Below the pieces are notes generated by a model that worked only from the letters and a program-made list of their open reading frames with translations, searched no databases and had not been told where the DNA came from. The translations under genes and the position numbers were made by a program. This document shows, piece by piece, positions 8,966 to 17,671 of a stretch of DNA of 64,000 nt; position 1 is the first letter of the stretch; each line of letters opens with the position of its first letter. The stretch comes from Alteromonas_E sp965248545 (GTDB taxonomy: Bacteria; Pseudomonadota; Gammaproteobacteria; Enterobacterales; Alteromonadaceae), in assembly GCA_965248545.1 (NCBI GenBank), contig OZ252110.1, positions 4,092,001 to 4,156,000 of the forward strand, read 5' to 3'.

Positions 8966-10048
8966 TTAACCACCCACAGAAGAATCTTTAAGTTGACTGG
9001 TCAAACGAATCAAATCGACCCCTTTGCTAACATCGAATTCCATAAAGGCAACGATACCGTGCATCAACAGAATCAAGCTCATGTACACGTCCGGTTGTTG
9101 TTTCAGCGACTCGCTAGCCGCTTCAAATCCCTGCGTGTTATAAGTCATCAGCAATTCAATCGAATACTCCTCTGGCGTGCGCTGTCGGGGTTTAGGTGTG
9201 TACCCCAACTCCGCCACGACCATTTCCGCCATGGCCCACACTGACCAAGGATTTTGACCGGTAATCAATTTTCCATGCTGGCTGACTTGTTCCAAATAAC
9301 GATCACCTTGTTCAAAGATCGCACCTTGTTCGATTAGCTTATCTTGCAACAGAAATGGGAAAATATGCTCAGCGTCTGGGATTAGAAATAGCTCTTCATC
9401 GTTGGTAAATCCGCTGACGCGCTTGTTCGCCAGTAGCATTTCGCCATTGTCTAACTGCACATTGACCAGAGCGGCAGGTCCATGACAAACAGCGCTAACG
9501 ACACGGTTGTGTTGATATAAGGTTTTTGCGATGCGCTGCACATCAGGATCATCTGGGAAGTCGAACATCGTGCCTTTACCACCGACAAAGTAAACTGCTT
9601 CGTATTCCAGCGGGTCAATATCCGCAAGCGCGATAGAATTGTTCACTCGCGCTTGGATAGCACTGTCATTTAAAAATGCATAGTCATATGCGCCCATGTC
9701 CTCACCGTCCAATACAACCGGCGGCTTACCGCCTTTCGGACTTGCAAAATCGACTTCAAAGCCATTTGCGACAAATACCCAGTAAGCTCGGGCGAGTTCC
9801 GTATGCTCATACCCTGTGGTCTTATCTTTTCCCATTTGATCCACGCTGGTAACAACAGCCAGAATCTTGCCTCGATTTTCAGGAACATTCTCGCTTACAT
9901 ACGATAAGTCTGTAGTTTGCGTTTGCTTTAGCGCGTCAAAATGGGCTTTGTCGGGTAACAAGCTCAATAACCACTGTTTACCTCCGTACGCGCCCCCGGT
10001 CAACACAATGGCAATGATGATTATGGATATAATGATCTTTTTTAGCAT
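8966..10048 (-). CDS. Membrane-anchored DJ-1/PfpI (type 1 glutamine amidotransferase-like) protein
   Basis: A 360-residue protein starting at ATG 10048, which has GGAGAC upstream and begins with MLKKI and one membrane helix (residues 5-22); the remainder should be periplasmic. The DJ-1/PfpI domain spans about residues 50-275: ILAVVTSVDQM, the Glu of GYEHTELARA, and the nucleophile elbow AVCHGPAAL with its Cys and adjacent His. Such domains act as glyoxalase/chaperone-like or hydrolytic proteins. A C-terminal extension of about 85 residues is helical and unlike known modules. It follows the TCS1 kinase by 49 bases and has its own 7-4-7 repeat promoter, so it is a likely direct output of TCS1. 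Confidence 0.85.
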   Translation of the reverse strand: MLKKIIISIIIIAIVLTGGAYGGKQWLLSLLPDKAHFDALKQTQTTDLSYVSENVPENRGKILAVVTSVDQMGKDKTTGYEHTELARAYWVFVANGFEVDFASPKGGKPPVVLDGEDMGAYDYAFLNDSAIQARVNNSIALADIDPLEYEAVYFVGGKGTMFDFPDDPDVQRIAKTLYQHNRVVSAVCHGPAALVNVQLDNGEMLLANKRVSGFTNDEELFLIPDAEHIFPFLLQDKLIEQGAIFEQGDRYLEQVSQHGKLITGQNPWSVWAMAEMVVAELGYTPKPRQRTPEEYSIELLMTYNTQGFEAASESLKQQPDVYMSLILLMHGIVAFMEFDVSKGVDLIRLTSQLKDSSVGG

Positions 10049-10075
10049 GCGACTGTCTCCTTTGTTGTCAGAGAC

Positions 10076-10108
10076 AGCGTATCGGAGGGGGGTGAAATCA
10101 GAGTGAAA
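10076..10108 (-). promoter_or_regulatory. 7-4-7 direct repeat plus -10-like hexamer (site B) before the DJ-1 gene
   Basis: Read on the minus strand: TTTCACT-CTGA-TTTCACC at 10108-10091, nine bases, then TACGCT at 10081-10076, 28 bases before the DJ-1 start. The repeat overlaps the stop codon of the kinase gene. The 11-base period and the position over the -35 region are what OmpR/PhoB-type regulators use for activation. Same layout as four other sites in the window. Confidence 0.6.
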
Positions 10109-11306
10109 TTTGGATCGAAAATGTCTGCTGGTGTTGCTGTATCTGATAATCCCACTCCAGCGACTCAAGGATCCGCGTAACTAAATAGAGGCCTTGTCCA
10201 ATCCCTTTACTGTCTTGTCCTTTAACACCGCGCGAAGTGATGTTTTGTAATGCTTGTTCCTCACTCGCATTTTTAAACTGTAGAACGTCATTTCGAACAC
10301 TGATCGACAACTGTTTGTTGCTAGCGTGCGAAATTGCATTGTTAATCAGATTTGTCAGCAATAAATCAACTAGTCCAGGATTGGCTGTTACCGTAAATGA
10401 ATCGGCTATATCAAGCGCTAATTCGAATTCAGTGCCGCTTGCTTGCACACATTGTAATGTCATCAATTCAATGCGTGCCTTCAAATCACATGGTTGTTTT
10501 TCAAGGGATTCTGCGCGAGCCAATGCGAGCAAAACGGCCACTGTATGCTCCATTTGATTACTAACCTCTTTGAGAACGGCCAAATCACCTGACTGAACTC
10601 CCCGCTGCTCCGCAAGTGTTAGCGTGTTACTCAAAATCGTCAATGGTGTGCGTAGCTCATGATTGACATCAGTGGTAAAGTCGCGCTCCCTTTGTAACGT
10701 TTTGGCTAGATCATCAAACGCGCTTTGAAGGGTTTTGGACAGGAAGCCTAACTCATATTTTAGCGCAGGCATGGGTTGATTCTGCTGTACAGCTTGGGTC
10801 AATGCGAGCACCGGCTTCACCGTCCAAGCGGCCATTTTGAAGGCTAGTAACAGGCTGATAACAAGCGCAATAATAAAACCCAGCGTAAACAGCCACACAA
10901 TATTCGGCGTTGTGGTCACAACGAGCAGTGGTGAAACTTCTGCAATTAAATACCCTGGTTCATTGCCGCCCAAATCGATCGCTTGATAATGGTAGTGATC
11001 ATCATCCGGTGTGAAAATCTCATTGTCCTCCGAACCACGCTCAATCCCTTGTTGGATAAAAACAGGTAGTGACCCTTTATCAGGGTAGACTTGGGCAAAA
11101 CCGATCCTGGATTCAGGCAATTGCCCGCTTTGTGCAAAGACTTGCTCAATGTTACTGGCTTCCATTTTTAGCAGTCGAGACAGCATCGTGTCCTCAACAA
11201 AAAATGCCGCAAAGATGGCAACTGCAAAATACAAAGAACTCAAAATCAGTGTCACACTGACAAACATCAGTAGCACTTGCTGCTTAATACTCCCGATCAG
11301 TTTCAC
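10098..11306 (-). CDS. Sensor histidine kinase of TCS1
   Basis: A 402-residue inner-membrane kinase: first helix at about residues 10-36, a periplasmic sensor of about 100 residues, second helix near 135-157, a HAMP-like linker, then the H-box DVNHELRTPLTILSN near residue 222 carrying the phospho-accepting His, the N-box LINNAISHAS, and the G2-like motif GIGQGLYLV. The usual G1 box DxGxG between N and G2 is replaced by a stretch beginning LQFKNASEE. Its ATG overlaps the regulator stop by four bases (11303-11306), so the two are translationally coupled. It is a sister of the kinases at 17.7 and 59.2 kb. The signal is unknown. Confidence 0.9.
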   Translation of the reverse strand: MKLIGSIKQQVLLMFVSVTLILSSLYFAVAIFAAFFVEDTMLSRLLKMEASNIEQVFAQSGQLPESRIGFAQVYPDKGSLPVFIQQGIERGSEDNEIFTPDDDHYHYQAIDLGGNEPGYLIAEVSPLLVVTTTPNIVWLFTLGFIIALVISLLLAFKMAAWTVKPVLALTQAVQQNQPMPALKYELGFLSKTLQSAFDDLAKTLQRERDFTTDVNHELRTPLTILSNTLTLAEQRGVQSGDLAVLKEVSNQMEHTVAVLLALARAESLEKQPCDLKARIELMTLQCVQASGTEFELALDIADSFTVTANPGLVDLLLTNLINNAISHASNKQLSISVRNDVLQFKNASEEQALQNITSRGVKGQDSKGIGQGLYLVTRILESLEWDYQIQQHQQTFSIQISL

Positions 11307-11977
11307 GGCTTAACCTCCAGCTGATACCCCAAATTCATCACAGTCTTTAGCATTGGATACTCGAAGGGTTTGTCTAATGCGCGGCGCAGCGAATAAATAT
11401 GAGACTTCAACGCATCACTGTCTGGTGGTGTATCGGACCAAAGCTTATGGGAAATAAAAGAGCGTGATACAGGTTTGGGATAATGTTGTGCAAGGACACA
11501 AAGAAGTTCAAATCCAACATTCGTCAAAACGAGTTCCTCACCAGCACGAGATGCAGTTTTAGTCGTTAAGTTCAATACTAGCTCCCCGACTTCCAATATT
11601 CTCGATTGATGCAAGTCACCACGGCGTTTTAATGCCTCGCAACGCAACACTAACTCGCGTAAATCGAATGGCTTTGTCAGGTAGTCATCAGCTCCTTGAT
11701 GAAAACCCGCTGACTTATCCTCAAAACGGTCTCGTGCGGTTACCATCAAAATAGGCGGTGTTACTTCAGCGTTTTGTTTGATTTCCTTACAAACCTTCAA
11801 ACCGTCGATATCAGGCAGATTCAAATCCAATAAGATGACGTCGAAAATCTGCGTCAATGCCAGTTCAATACCCAGCTCGCCATTATGAGCATAATCAACC
11901 TGCCAGCGATGTCCGGAGAGAAACTCCAGGACTTGCTTGGCGATGGTTGGGTTGTCCTCGATCAGCAAAATCTTCAC
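11303..11977 (-). CDS. OmpR-family response regulator of TCS1
   Basis: A 224-residue cytoplasmic regulator. The receiver domain (1-120) has the acidic pocket IEDN, the phospho-acceptor Asp in DVILLDLNLPDIDG near residue 51, the Thr in MVTARD and the Lys in YLTKPFDLREL. The C-terminal winged helix (about 130-224) has TNVGFELLCVLAQ and DALKSHIYSLRRALDKP, ending NLGYQLEV. GTG 11977 is the start, with AGGGG eight bases upstream. It has its own 7-4-7 repeat promoter at 12007-12039, suggesting autoregulation, and is coupled to the kinase gene by a four-base overlap. Confidence 0.92.
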   Translation of the reverse strand: MKILLIEDNPTIAKQVLEFLSGHRWQVDYAHNGELGIELALTQIFDVILLDLNLPDIDGLKVCKEIKQNAEVTPPILMVTARDRFEDKSAGFHQGADDYLTKPFDLRELVLRCEALKRRGDLHQSRILEVGELVLNLTTKTASRAGEELVLTNVGFELLCVLAQHYPKPVSRSFISHKLWSDTPPDSDALKSHIYSLRRALDKPFEYPMLKTVMNLGYQLEVKP

Positions 11978-12006
11978 GTTTAATCCCCTAACATTTGCGC
12001 CTTGAA

Positions 12007-12039
12007 ACTGTAACCGATATAGGTGAAATATCGGTGAAA
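12007..12039 (-). promoter_or_regulatory. 7-4-7 direct repeat plus -10-like hexamer (site A) before the TCS1 regulator
   Basis: Minus strand: TTTCACC-GATA-TTTCACC at 12039-12022, the most perfect copy, then nine bases and TACAGT at 12012-12007. The regulator GTG is 30 bases downstream. The site also lies in the divergent region before the GGDEF-EAL gene (start near 12172), which it could influence. Interpreted as the binding site of a TCS regulator, most simply TCS1 itself. Confidence 0.65.
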
Positions 12040-12171
12040 AAATGTGTCAAAGCGTTACTTTTAGTCCATTTAACAAGCGAAAAACAGCACGATACTGCCG
12101 CAAAACAGCAGTTGGCGTTTACAACTTTCCGCGTTACAGTGAGTTATCGTCAATGTGTGTACCTGCTGCTT

Positions 12172-14070
12172 ATGCCATCAAACGCGCCTCATCATCAAAG
12201 TTCGCTAGAGCGTATTGCGCAATCTGGGGCGTATGAGCAAATCCGTAGGCAACGACTGATGCAAATCTGTGTCGCTATCGCGGTAGGACTTGCCTCGTCA
12301 CTGTTAGTTGCTCGCGATATCACTTTTTACATTTTTGTTGTCTCTCTGCTGTCTACCCTGCTCGCGTTCACCTTAGCGTTACGACATCGCATACAAATGG
12401 CGATATCAATATTGATTGGCTCCATGGCGTTAATGCTTTTCGCCTTTGCCCTCACCGGTGCAGGTCTTTTCGACCTCGCCATTCTTGGGTTTCCTGGACT
12501 GTTAATCATCGCGGCGGTGCTGGGTGGGCTGGGTGTTTTTATCAGTGTGTTAATCATCGCGTTACTGCAGTGCGTCGCCATCGTTTGGCTGGTGCAAACA
12601 GGCGCAATTGTGCCACATACCCCCAGCGCCAGTTGGGCCCATTTGGTTTTCATCTGTGTGATTCTGACGATCACCGGTTTCAGCGTGTTTATTTTAGTTA
12701 ACGACATCAAGCGGTTGTTGAGTTCGTTACAATATGAAAACGAGAAAGTGCTAGAAAGTCAGGTCAAAATACAACATCTCGCCCATCATGACCCGTTGAC
12801 CAACCTCCCCAATCGCGCATTCGGCGAACAGCTCTTTCAACAAAAACTGGAGCATTACCAAGCGACCAAGAGAGGTCTTGCCCTGCTATTTCTCGATCTC
12901 GACAATTTTAAACCCGTTAACGATGCACTAGGCCATGCAGCCGGCGATCAACTACTCGAGCAATTGGCCCAAAGGCTGAGCGATGTGCTGACCGAAGAAC
13001 ATGTGCTAATCAGATTTGGCGGTGATGAATTTATTGTACTCGCGCCCTATCCAGACAATTCGGACTATATAGAAACATTAGCAAACTCACTTATACAGCA
13101 GTGTTGTTCTGTGTTTGAGGTACTCCACACCCAGGTTGTTGTGTCAGCTTCAATCGGAATCGCGTGCACATCTGACTTAAAAGGTGAGTTCAAGCAGCTT
13201 TGCAGAAAAGCAGACATTGCCATGTACCAAGCAAAACAAAATGGCCGCAATACGTTTCACTTTTATGATGAGGCCCTCGATAGAGCAAGCAGCAACAGAT
13301 TCAACTTATTACAGTTACTGCGACCCGCCGTGCAACAGTCAACACTGGTTTTGTATTACCAGCCGATGGTCGAACTCTCCAATGGCCGGATAACCGCGGT
13401 AGAAGCACTGCTTCGATGGCCGCAGGCTGACGGTAGCATGACGCCGCCAGACGAATTCATCCCGGTGGCGGAAAGCAGCGGCTTAATCAACCAGTTGGGC
13501 CAATGGGTTATCGAACAAGCATGCCTGTTTTGCGCTCAACAGCGTGCGTCCAACGCCAAGAGTCTCAGAGTTGCGGTCAATTTGTCGGTCGTTCAATTTA
13601 AAGACGGTCGGTTGCAGGCAATCGTTGAATCAGCGTTAGCACAAGCAGGACTGCCCGCACACGCGCTTGAACTCGAGCTAACCGAATCGGTGTTGATTGA
13701 TGATACTGACCAAATTTTTGAGCAGTTGCGCAAATTGCGGATGTTAGGGGTAACCATTGCCATTGACGACTTTGGTACAGGCTATTCAAATTTGGGTTAT
13801 CTACGCGACTTTAATGCCAGCAAGTTGAAAATAGACCGAACGTTTGTCAGCGCAATGATGCATTCGGAACAGGATGAATCTTTGGTGAAAGCTATCATTA
13901 GCATGGCGCAGAGCATGGGGCTAGAGACAGTTGCTGAAGGTATAGAAAATAAGCCTACAGAACAGAAACTAGCAGCACTGGGGTGTACCTTCGGTCAGGG
14001 CTATTACTGGTCGAAGCCGCTCAGTGAAGCGGAAATAATTCACAAGTTGAGTGAAACAAGCGGCATTTAA
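12172..14070 (+). CDS. Membrane GGDEF-EAL protein (cyclic di-GMP turnover)
   Basis: About 632 residues from ATG 12172. The frame is open from 11995, but an earlier start would run through the regulator promoter and gives no better N terminus; no clear ribosome site helps, and GTG 12157 is also possible. The N-terminal 180 residues form five or six membrane helices. The GGDEF domain follows (HDPLTNLPNRAFG, then RFGGDEF, intact active site), and then the EAL domain with EALLRW, the loop IDDFGTGYSN and AEGIE, all needed for phosphodiesterase activity. Both catalytic signatures are intact, so net activity cannot be predicted. It is divergent from TCS1 and may share its control region. Confidence 0.92.
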   Translation: MPSNAPHHQSSLERIAQSGAYEQIRRQRLMQICVAIAVGLASSLLVARDITFYIFVVSLLSTLLAFTLALRHRIQMAISILIGSMALMLFAFALTGAGLFDLAILGFPGLLIIAAVLGGLGVFISVLIIALLQCVAIVWLVQTGAIVPHTPSASWAHLVFICVILTITGFSVFILVNDIKRLLSSLQYENEKVLESQVKIQHLAHHDPLTNLPNRAFGEQLFQQKLEHYQATKRGLALLFLDLDNFKPVNDALGHAAGDQLLEQLAQRLSDVLTEEHVLIRFGGDEFIVLAPYPDNSDYIETLANSLIQQCCSVFEVLHTQVVVSASIGIACTSDLKGEFKQLCRKADIAMYQAKQNGRNTFHFYDEALDRASSNRFNLLQLLRPAVQQSTLVLYYQPMVELSNGRITAVEALLRWPQADGSMTPPDEFIPVAESSGLINQLGQWVIEQACLFCAQQRASNAKSLRVAVNLSVVQFKDGRLQAIVESALAQAGLPAHALELELTESVLIDDTDQIFEQLRKLRMLGVTIAIDDFGTGYSNLGYLRDFNASKLKIDRTFVSAMMHSEQDESLVKAIISMAQSMGLETVAEGIENKPTEQKLAALGCTFGQGYYWSKPLSEAEIIHKLSETSGI

Positions 14071-14097
14071 ACTAACGCTATGCCGCTGTATCTTTTA
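14059..14097 (+). terminator. Hairpin terminator at the end of the GGDEF-EAL gene
   Basis: AGCGGCAT (14059-14066) pairs with ATGCCGCT (14080-14087) around a 13-base loop that contains the TAA stop codon; the tail TCTTTT follows. An eight-base-pair stem with a modest T tract, plausible as an intrinsic terminator. Confidence 0.55.
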
Positions 14098-14106
14098 AAC
14101 TTGTGT

Positions 14107-14622
14107 TTATGATTTGAGGGGCGCCATCGGCGGTAAGATCGTTACATTCACTATCTTCGACTCTACCAATTCCGTACTCGCAATTTCGACCGGTAAAAAC
14201 CGGTAATCCATTGGCCCAGTAAAACTATCGGCCTTTAAACCGACACTGTGAGTCAAATCTTCTTGCCAGCGGAAATACAGTTGCTCACCCTGTTCGATCG
14301 TAAATGTCGCCGCGTAGAACGGTTCATCAGCGGCTGCAAATGGCGTTTTCATGTCGAATAGCGCGATAGCGTGCTTGCCCGGCTGGAGATTCACTACAGC
14401 CAATGAACCACTATTCAATCTCGCGATCTCTTCCCCATTGATGGTGACCACTGGTACCTCATGACCATTTCGCACCTGCAATGGGCTGTACACAAACAAG
14501 GCTGTATCTGAAGTATATTGTGCAACTGGAATGAAAGTTTGTTGGCTTGACGTGCATCCGGCAATGACTAACAAAGTGGTAATAACGAGTACATAAAGTC
14601 GTCTAGTGTGCTGTTTTAACAT
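14107..14622 (-). CDS. DUF2846-like lipoprotein
   Basis: A 171-residue lipoprotein starting at ATG 14622, with AAGGA eight bases upstream. The signal MLKQHTRRLYVLV plus hydrophobic core ends in the lipobox VIAGC, giving an acylated Cys near residue 22. The mature part is beta-rich with PVVTINGEEIARLNSGS and VVNLQPGKHAIAL, the pattern of DUF2846 and related envelope lipoproteins that present a small beta-sandwich. No catalytic residues are seen. It converges on the GGDEF-EAL gene and is divergent from the TCS2 regulator; no regulatory repeat is seen at its own start. Confidence 0.75.
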   Translation of the reverse strand: MLKQHTRRLYVLVITTLLVIAGCTSSQQTFIPVAQYTSDTALFVYSPLQVRNGHEVPVVTINGEEIARLNSGSLAVVNLQPGKHAIALFDMKTPFAAADEPFYAATFTIEQGEQLYFRWQEDLTHSVGLKADSFTGPMDYRFLPVEIASTELVESKIVNVTILPPMAPLKS

Positions 14623-14746
14623 GATAAATCCTTTTTGCTTGTTTAAAAAACTGACCAATACAGTTTCACAATTGAGTATCCAATAAATTTTTGAGTTTGC
14701 AAACCCATTCGTCACTCGACTTGACGCTATCACTCATGCAGGCTTT

Positions 14747-14780
14747 CTTCACCCAAATTTGACCCACGCCACTTTATGCT
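14747..14780 (+). promoter_or_regulatory. 7-4-7 direct repeat plus -10-like hexamer (site C) before the TCS2 regulator-S41 operon
   Basis: CTTCACC-CAAA-TTTGACC at 14747-14764, ten bases, then TATGCT at 14775-14780. The regulator ATG is 67 bases downstream. It has the same orientation and spacing relative to the gene as sites A, B, D and E. Confidence 0.6.
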
Positions 14781-14847
14781 ACCACGAGCATTTTTAGTTG
14801 AACCTTCCTCAGCACCTTGTGGTCTCTCCATGTGCTGACCGGAGAAC

Positions 14848-15567
14848 ATGATTCACAGCGACCAAAACATGAACAAACCGAGACTTAACATTCTGTTGAT
14901 TGAAGACAACATCGCACTGGCAAAACAAATCTGTCGCTTTATGGAAGGCTTGAATTGGCGCGTTGATTACAGTGAAAAAGGTACTCATGGTATAACCTTG
15001 GCACTCGAAAACACCTTTGACGTAATCGTCTTAGACCTTAACTTGCCCGACTGTGATGGGCTTGTTGTCTGTGAAGAAATAAAAAAGTCTCAGCCTCGCA
15101 CCACGCCGATTCTTATGTTGACCGCCCGTGATGCGTTCGAAGATAAGGCCAAAGGCTTTGCAACCGGGACAGACGACTATCTCACGAAACCCTTTGATTT
15201 ACGTGAACTCGCCCTTCGCTGTGAAGCACTTGCTCGGCGACCACAATTGCATACCGATTCAACCATTCAAAAGGGATTATTGGCGCTCGATACTCGCGCA
15301 CTATCAGCGACCTGGCAAGGCGAACCCATCAAGACAACCAAGCTTGGTTTCAAAATCCTAGTGGAGCTTACAAAAGCGTATCCATACCCGGTTGCTCGTA
15401 GCGATTTGCTGCAAGCGCTGTGGGGTGATGAGCCCCCGGAGAGTAATGCGCTGAAATCACACATGTATACATTGCGTAAATCGCTTGATGATGTATGCAC
15501 CTCCCCTATTTTAAAAACAATCAGTAATATTGGTTACCAATTACAAGGACTCGAACATGATCTCTAA
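14848..15567 (+). CDS. OmpR-family response regulator of TCS2
   Basis: A 239-residue regulator closely similar to the TCS1 and TCS3 regulators. The receiver has LIEDNIALAKQI, the phospho-acceptor Asp in VIVLDLNLPDCDG, MLTARD and YLTKPFDLREL; the winged helix has TKLGFKILVELTK, WGDEPPESNALKSHMY and SNIGYQLQ. ATG 14848 has GGAG three bases upstream; ATG 14869 is a possible second start. Its last 11 bases overlap the S41 peptidase start. Unlike TCS1 and TCS3 the kinase does not follow it: the matching kinase is 2.1 kb away on the opposite strand. Confidence 0.92.
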   Translation: MIHSDQNMNKPRLNILLIEDNIALAKQICRFMEGLNWRVDYSEKGTHGITLALENTFDVIVLDLNLPDCDGLVVCEEIKKSQPRTTPILMLTARDAFEDKAKGFATGTDDYLTKPFDLRELALRCEALARRPQLHTDSTIQKGLLALDTRALSATWQGEPIKTTKLGFKILVELTKAYPYPVARSDLLQALWGDEPPESNALKSHMYTLRKSLDDVCTSPILKTISNIGYQLQGLEHDL

Positions 15568-16492
15568 CGTCATCGGCCAGTTGGCTTTGACTGCAGCACT
15601 GACCGCGACTTCTCCTAACCTACAACAATTAACTGAACAGCTATCAGAAGTGATCGAAACACACTATGTTGACGCGGAAAAAATTCCTGCCATCACCGAA
15701 TCACTGGCAACGTATTCAACTTCAGCGCGGGCGTCTGAAACTGTGTCATCAGAGCAGATTGCCGAACATTTGACCGAAGTTCTGAGGCGACATGACAAAC
15801 ATTTCACCCTTGGATATCGGCCGCCGTCATCAAGTGAAAACAAGCCGCGTAAGCTCTCATGGTTTGCACGGTTGGAGCAACAAAACTATGGCTTTACTTC
15901 ACTTGAAATACTAGACAACAATGTCGGCGTGCTTGATTTCTGGGGGTTCGCTGCAGTCAATGCATTATCTAAGCAAAAAGTCAGCAGTGTGATGACCTTC
16001 TTGTCTGATGTGGACGCCCTGATTATCGATTTGCGCAACAATGGCGGCGGCAGCGGCGAAATGGTCCACCTGATTAGCAGTTATTTTGTAGATGGCAAAG
16101 TACACTTAAATTCGCTGTACACACGACACTCTGATGTCACCCAAGAATTCTGGACGACAACCGAGATCAACAATAACCACTTAGAGAATATTCCACTGTA
16201 TATCTTAATCAGCGGGGAAACTTTTTCTGCAGCAGAAGAATTCACCTATAATTTCCAGCAGATGAAACGAGCAACCATTGTCGGCGAGGCCAGTAAGGGC
16301 GGCGCGAATCCCTGGCGCTGGTATCCTTTGGCAGATGATTTCCGTATTGGCATTCCCATCACTAAAGCGATCAATCCCATTACACAAAGTAATTGGGAAG
16401 GCGTGGGCGTGCAACCAGACGTAGACACCACGGGTAAAAATGCCCTCGAAGTGGCTTATGCGCTGGCACTTGATGCTATACAAAACCAATAA
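15557..16492 (+). CDS. S41 family (tail-specific protease type) peptidase
   Basis: A 311-residue protein. ATG 15557 overlaps the regulator stop by 11 bases, implying co-translation. The N terminus has a short hydrophobic stretch (about residues 3-17) without basic residues, a weak export signal. A helical N-terminal region precedes the TSPc core: DALIIDLRNNGGGSGEMV near residue 155, then ISGETFSAAEEFTYNFQQM near residue 220 with the proposed catalytic Ser, and IVGEASKGGANPW. The order and the SAAEEF motif resemble the IRBP-like branch. No PDZ domain is present, unlike Prc/CtpA. Likely an envelope peptidase under direct TCS2 control. Confidence 0.87.
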   Translation: MISNVIGQLALTAALTATSPNLQQLTEQLSEVIETHYVDAEKIPAITESLATYSTSARASETVSSEQIAEHLTEVLRRHDKHFTLGYRPPSSSENKPRKLSWFARLEQQNYGFTSLEILDNNVGVLDFWGFAAVNALSKQKVSSVMTFLSDVDALIIDLRNNGGGSGEMVHLISSYFVDGKVHLNSLYTRHSDVTQEFWTTTEINNNHLENIPLYILISGETFSAAEEFTYNFQQMKRATIVGEASKGGANPWRWYPLADDFRIGIPITKAINPITQSNWEGVGVQPDVDTTGKNALEVAYALALDAIQNQ

Positions 16493-16538
16493 TGGAATGC
16501 ACGATTTCCTGTGCTCTATTGTCAATTCTACTCATTGG

Positions 16539-16562
16539 ATGCCTCTACAAAGGAGGCATTTA
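16539..16562. terminator. Inverted repeat between convergent S41 and VOC genes
   Basis: ATGCCTC (16539-16545) and GAGGCAT (16553-16559) form a seven-base-pair stem with a seven-base loop, followed by TTT. It sits at the junction of two converging genes and probably terminates the S41 operon, though the T tract is short. Confidence 0.45.
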
Positions 16563-16919
16563 ATCTGAAAAACACAGTTTATTTTTGTCCAAATCACGCA
16601 CATACGCAGAAAAACGAGGCCCTCTTTGCGCCGGCTTGCCCTCGCACGTAGCCCCTAATTGGAGGGCCTTTGCATAGATAGCTTCGACCTTTTCAACACT
16701 GCCGAAATTAAAACCAACCATTGTGCCATTGCCATGAGTAGCAGCTGCTTGGTCAAAGGGGATCGCAACTGAGAATGCAAAATCCTCCCCCAACCAATAG
16801 GTCATTCGTTCGCTTGCCTCAAGTTTTTGCAGTCCCTCTGCTGCAAACAACGAATCATAAAATAACACCGCCGCTTGTATGTCGTTGGTACCAACAACAA
16901 CGTAATTCATTTTAATCAT
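16560..16919 (-). CDS. VOC (glyoxalase/bleomycin-resistance fold) protein
   Basis: A 119-residue cytoplasmic protein starting at ATG 16919 with GGAGG seven bases upstream; the longer frame from 16952 is less likely. It has one vicinal-oxygen-chelate module: NYVVVGTNDIQAAVLFYDSLF at the N terminus, and the C-terminal RGPRFSAYVRDLDKNKLCF, which matches the metal-site region DPDGN/K of the family. The substrate is not predictable. It is convergent with the S41 gene and stands apart from the TCS2 kinase operon. Confidence 0.8.
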   Translation of the reverse strand: MIKMNYVVVGTNDIQAAVLFYDSLFAAEGLQKLEASERMTYWLGEDFAFSVAIPFDQAAATHGNGTMVGFNFGSVEKVEAIYAKALQLGATCEGKPAQRGPRFSAYVRDLDKNKLCFSD

Positions 16920-17030
16920 TAAACGCCTCCAAATAGTGTGTAGGCGCAGCATAACCCCACGCTACTGACAGCTTATGTCAGCAGTCTGATCATTGAGCTA
17001 TTTAGCTTTGGTGAAAGCTCTGCTAAAAGC

Positions 17031-17246
17031 TTAGGTATAGAGCCAGCCAAACAGTCGGGTCGAGATAGAGCGATAGATCAAGAACAAACCAACATAGGCC
17101 AAAAACTGTAAAACCTCGATAACGAGTTCCTCGGTAGAACGAGGAAAATCAAAAAAGGCTAACGTCAGCACAGTCAAAGCTGCAGCTGTCGCATTCGCCA
17201 TGGCCTTGGCGAAAAAGGGGAATTGTTGTGTGTCGTCCTTTGACAT
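17031..17246 (-). CDS. Small hydrophobic protein, 71 residues
   Basis: ATG 17246 is preceded by GGAAG at a five-base distance. The product has a hydrophilic start (MSKDDTQQ), one clear hydrophobic stretch (about 22-35), a second at 48-58, and ends SISTRLFGWLYT. I recognise no family. It is the last of the genes lying behind the TCS2 kinase on the same strand, 14 bases after the broken membrane gene, and may belong to the same transcript. Confidence 0.55.
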   Translation of the reverse strand: MSKDDTQQFPFFAKAMANATAAALTVLTLAFFDFPRSTEELVIEVLQFLAYVGLFLIYRSISTRLFGWLYT

Positions 17247-17260
17247 ATTGACTTCCACAA

Positions 17261-17665
17261 TTACGAGTGCCAAAACTCAGCGGATTTAGATGAATATTGC
17301 TGCAGTTTAATCAGTCCGGGCAGCAGCATAATAAAAATAAACAGCAATCCCATTGCCGCTGTAATCGCACTTGTCCCAGCGAAAAACAGCAGATAACCGG
17401 CGAAAATCAATAAACCGAAGCTGATCACAATAAGCAGATTCAACAGCAACCGCCAAATCCATCGTTTGTATATTGGTCTACTGGCTATACAGCCATATAC
17501 GCCAATTTAAACCGCCAATGTTAGCACTACGGGCAAATATCGGCTCGCAAACCCGCCGGTCTCATTGAATACTTTTTCGGCCAGTCTTACTAAACCTATT
17601 GCATTTAGAATGAGCACATAGACATACCATCGGAACGTGATTTTTGTGCTTTTTCGCTCGTGCAT
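17261..17665 (-). pseudogene. Membrane-protein gene interrupted by an in-frame TAA
   Basis: Starting at ATG 17665 (AGG five bases upstream), six bases after the TCS2 kinase stop, one frame runs 135 codons to 17261 with a single internal TAA at 17509-17507. Codons before the stop end in YLPVVLTLAV and codons after continue IGVYGCIASRPIYKRW and then two strong membrane helices. The hydrophobic pattern flows through the stop, so this looks like one intact gene of about 133 residues broken by a point mutation. Possible partial products are a 52-residue N-terminal peptide and a 62-residue peptide from TTG 17449. The function of the intact form is unknown. Confidence 0.65.
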
Positions 17666-17671
17666 AAACGC

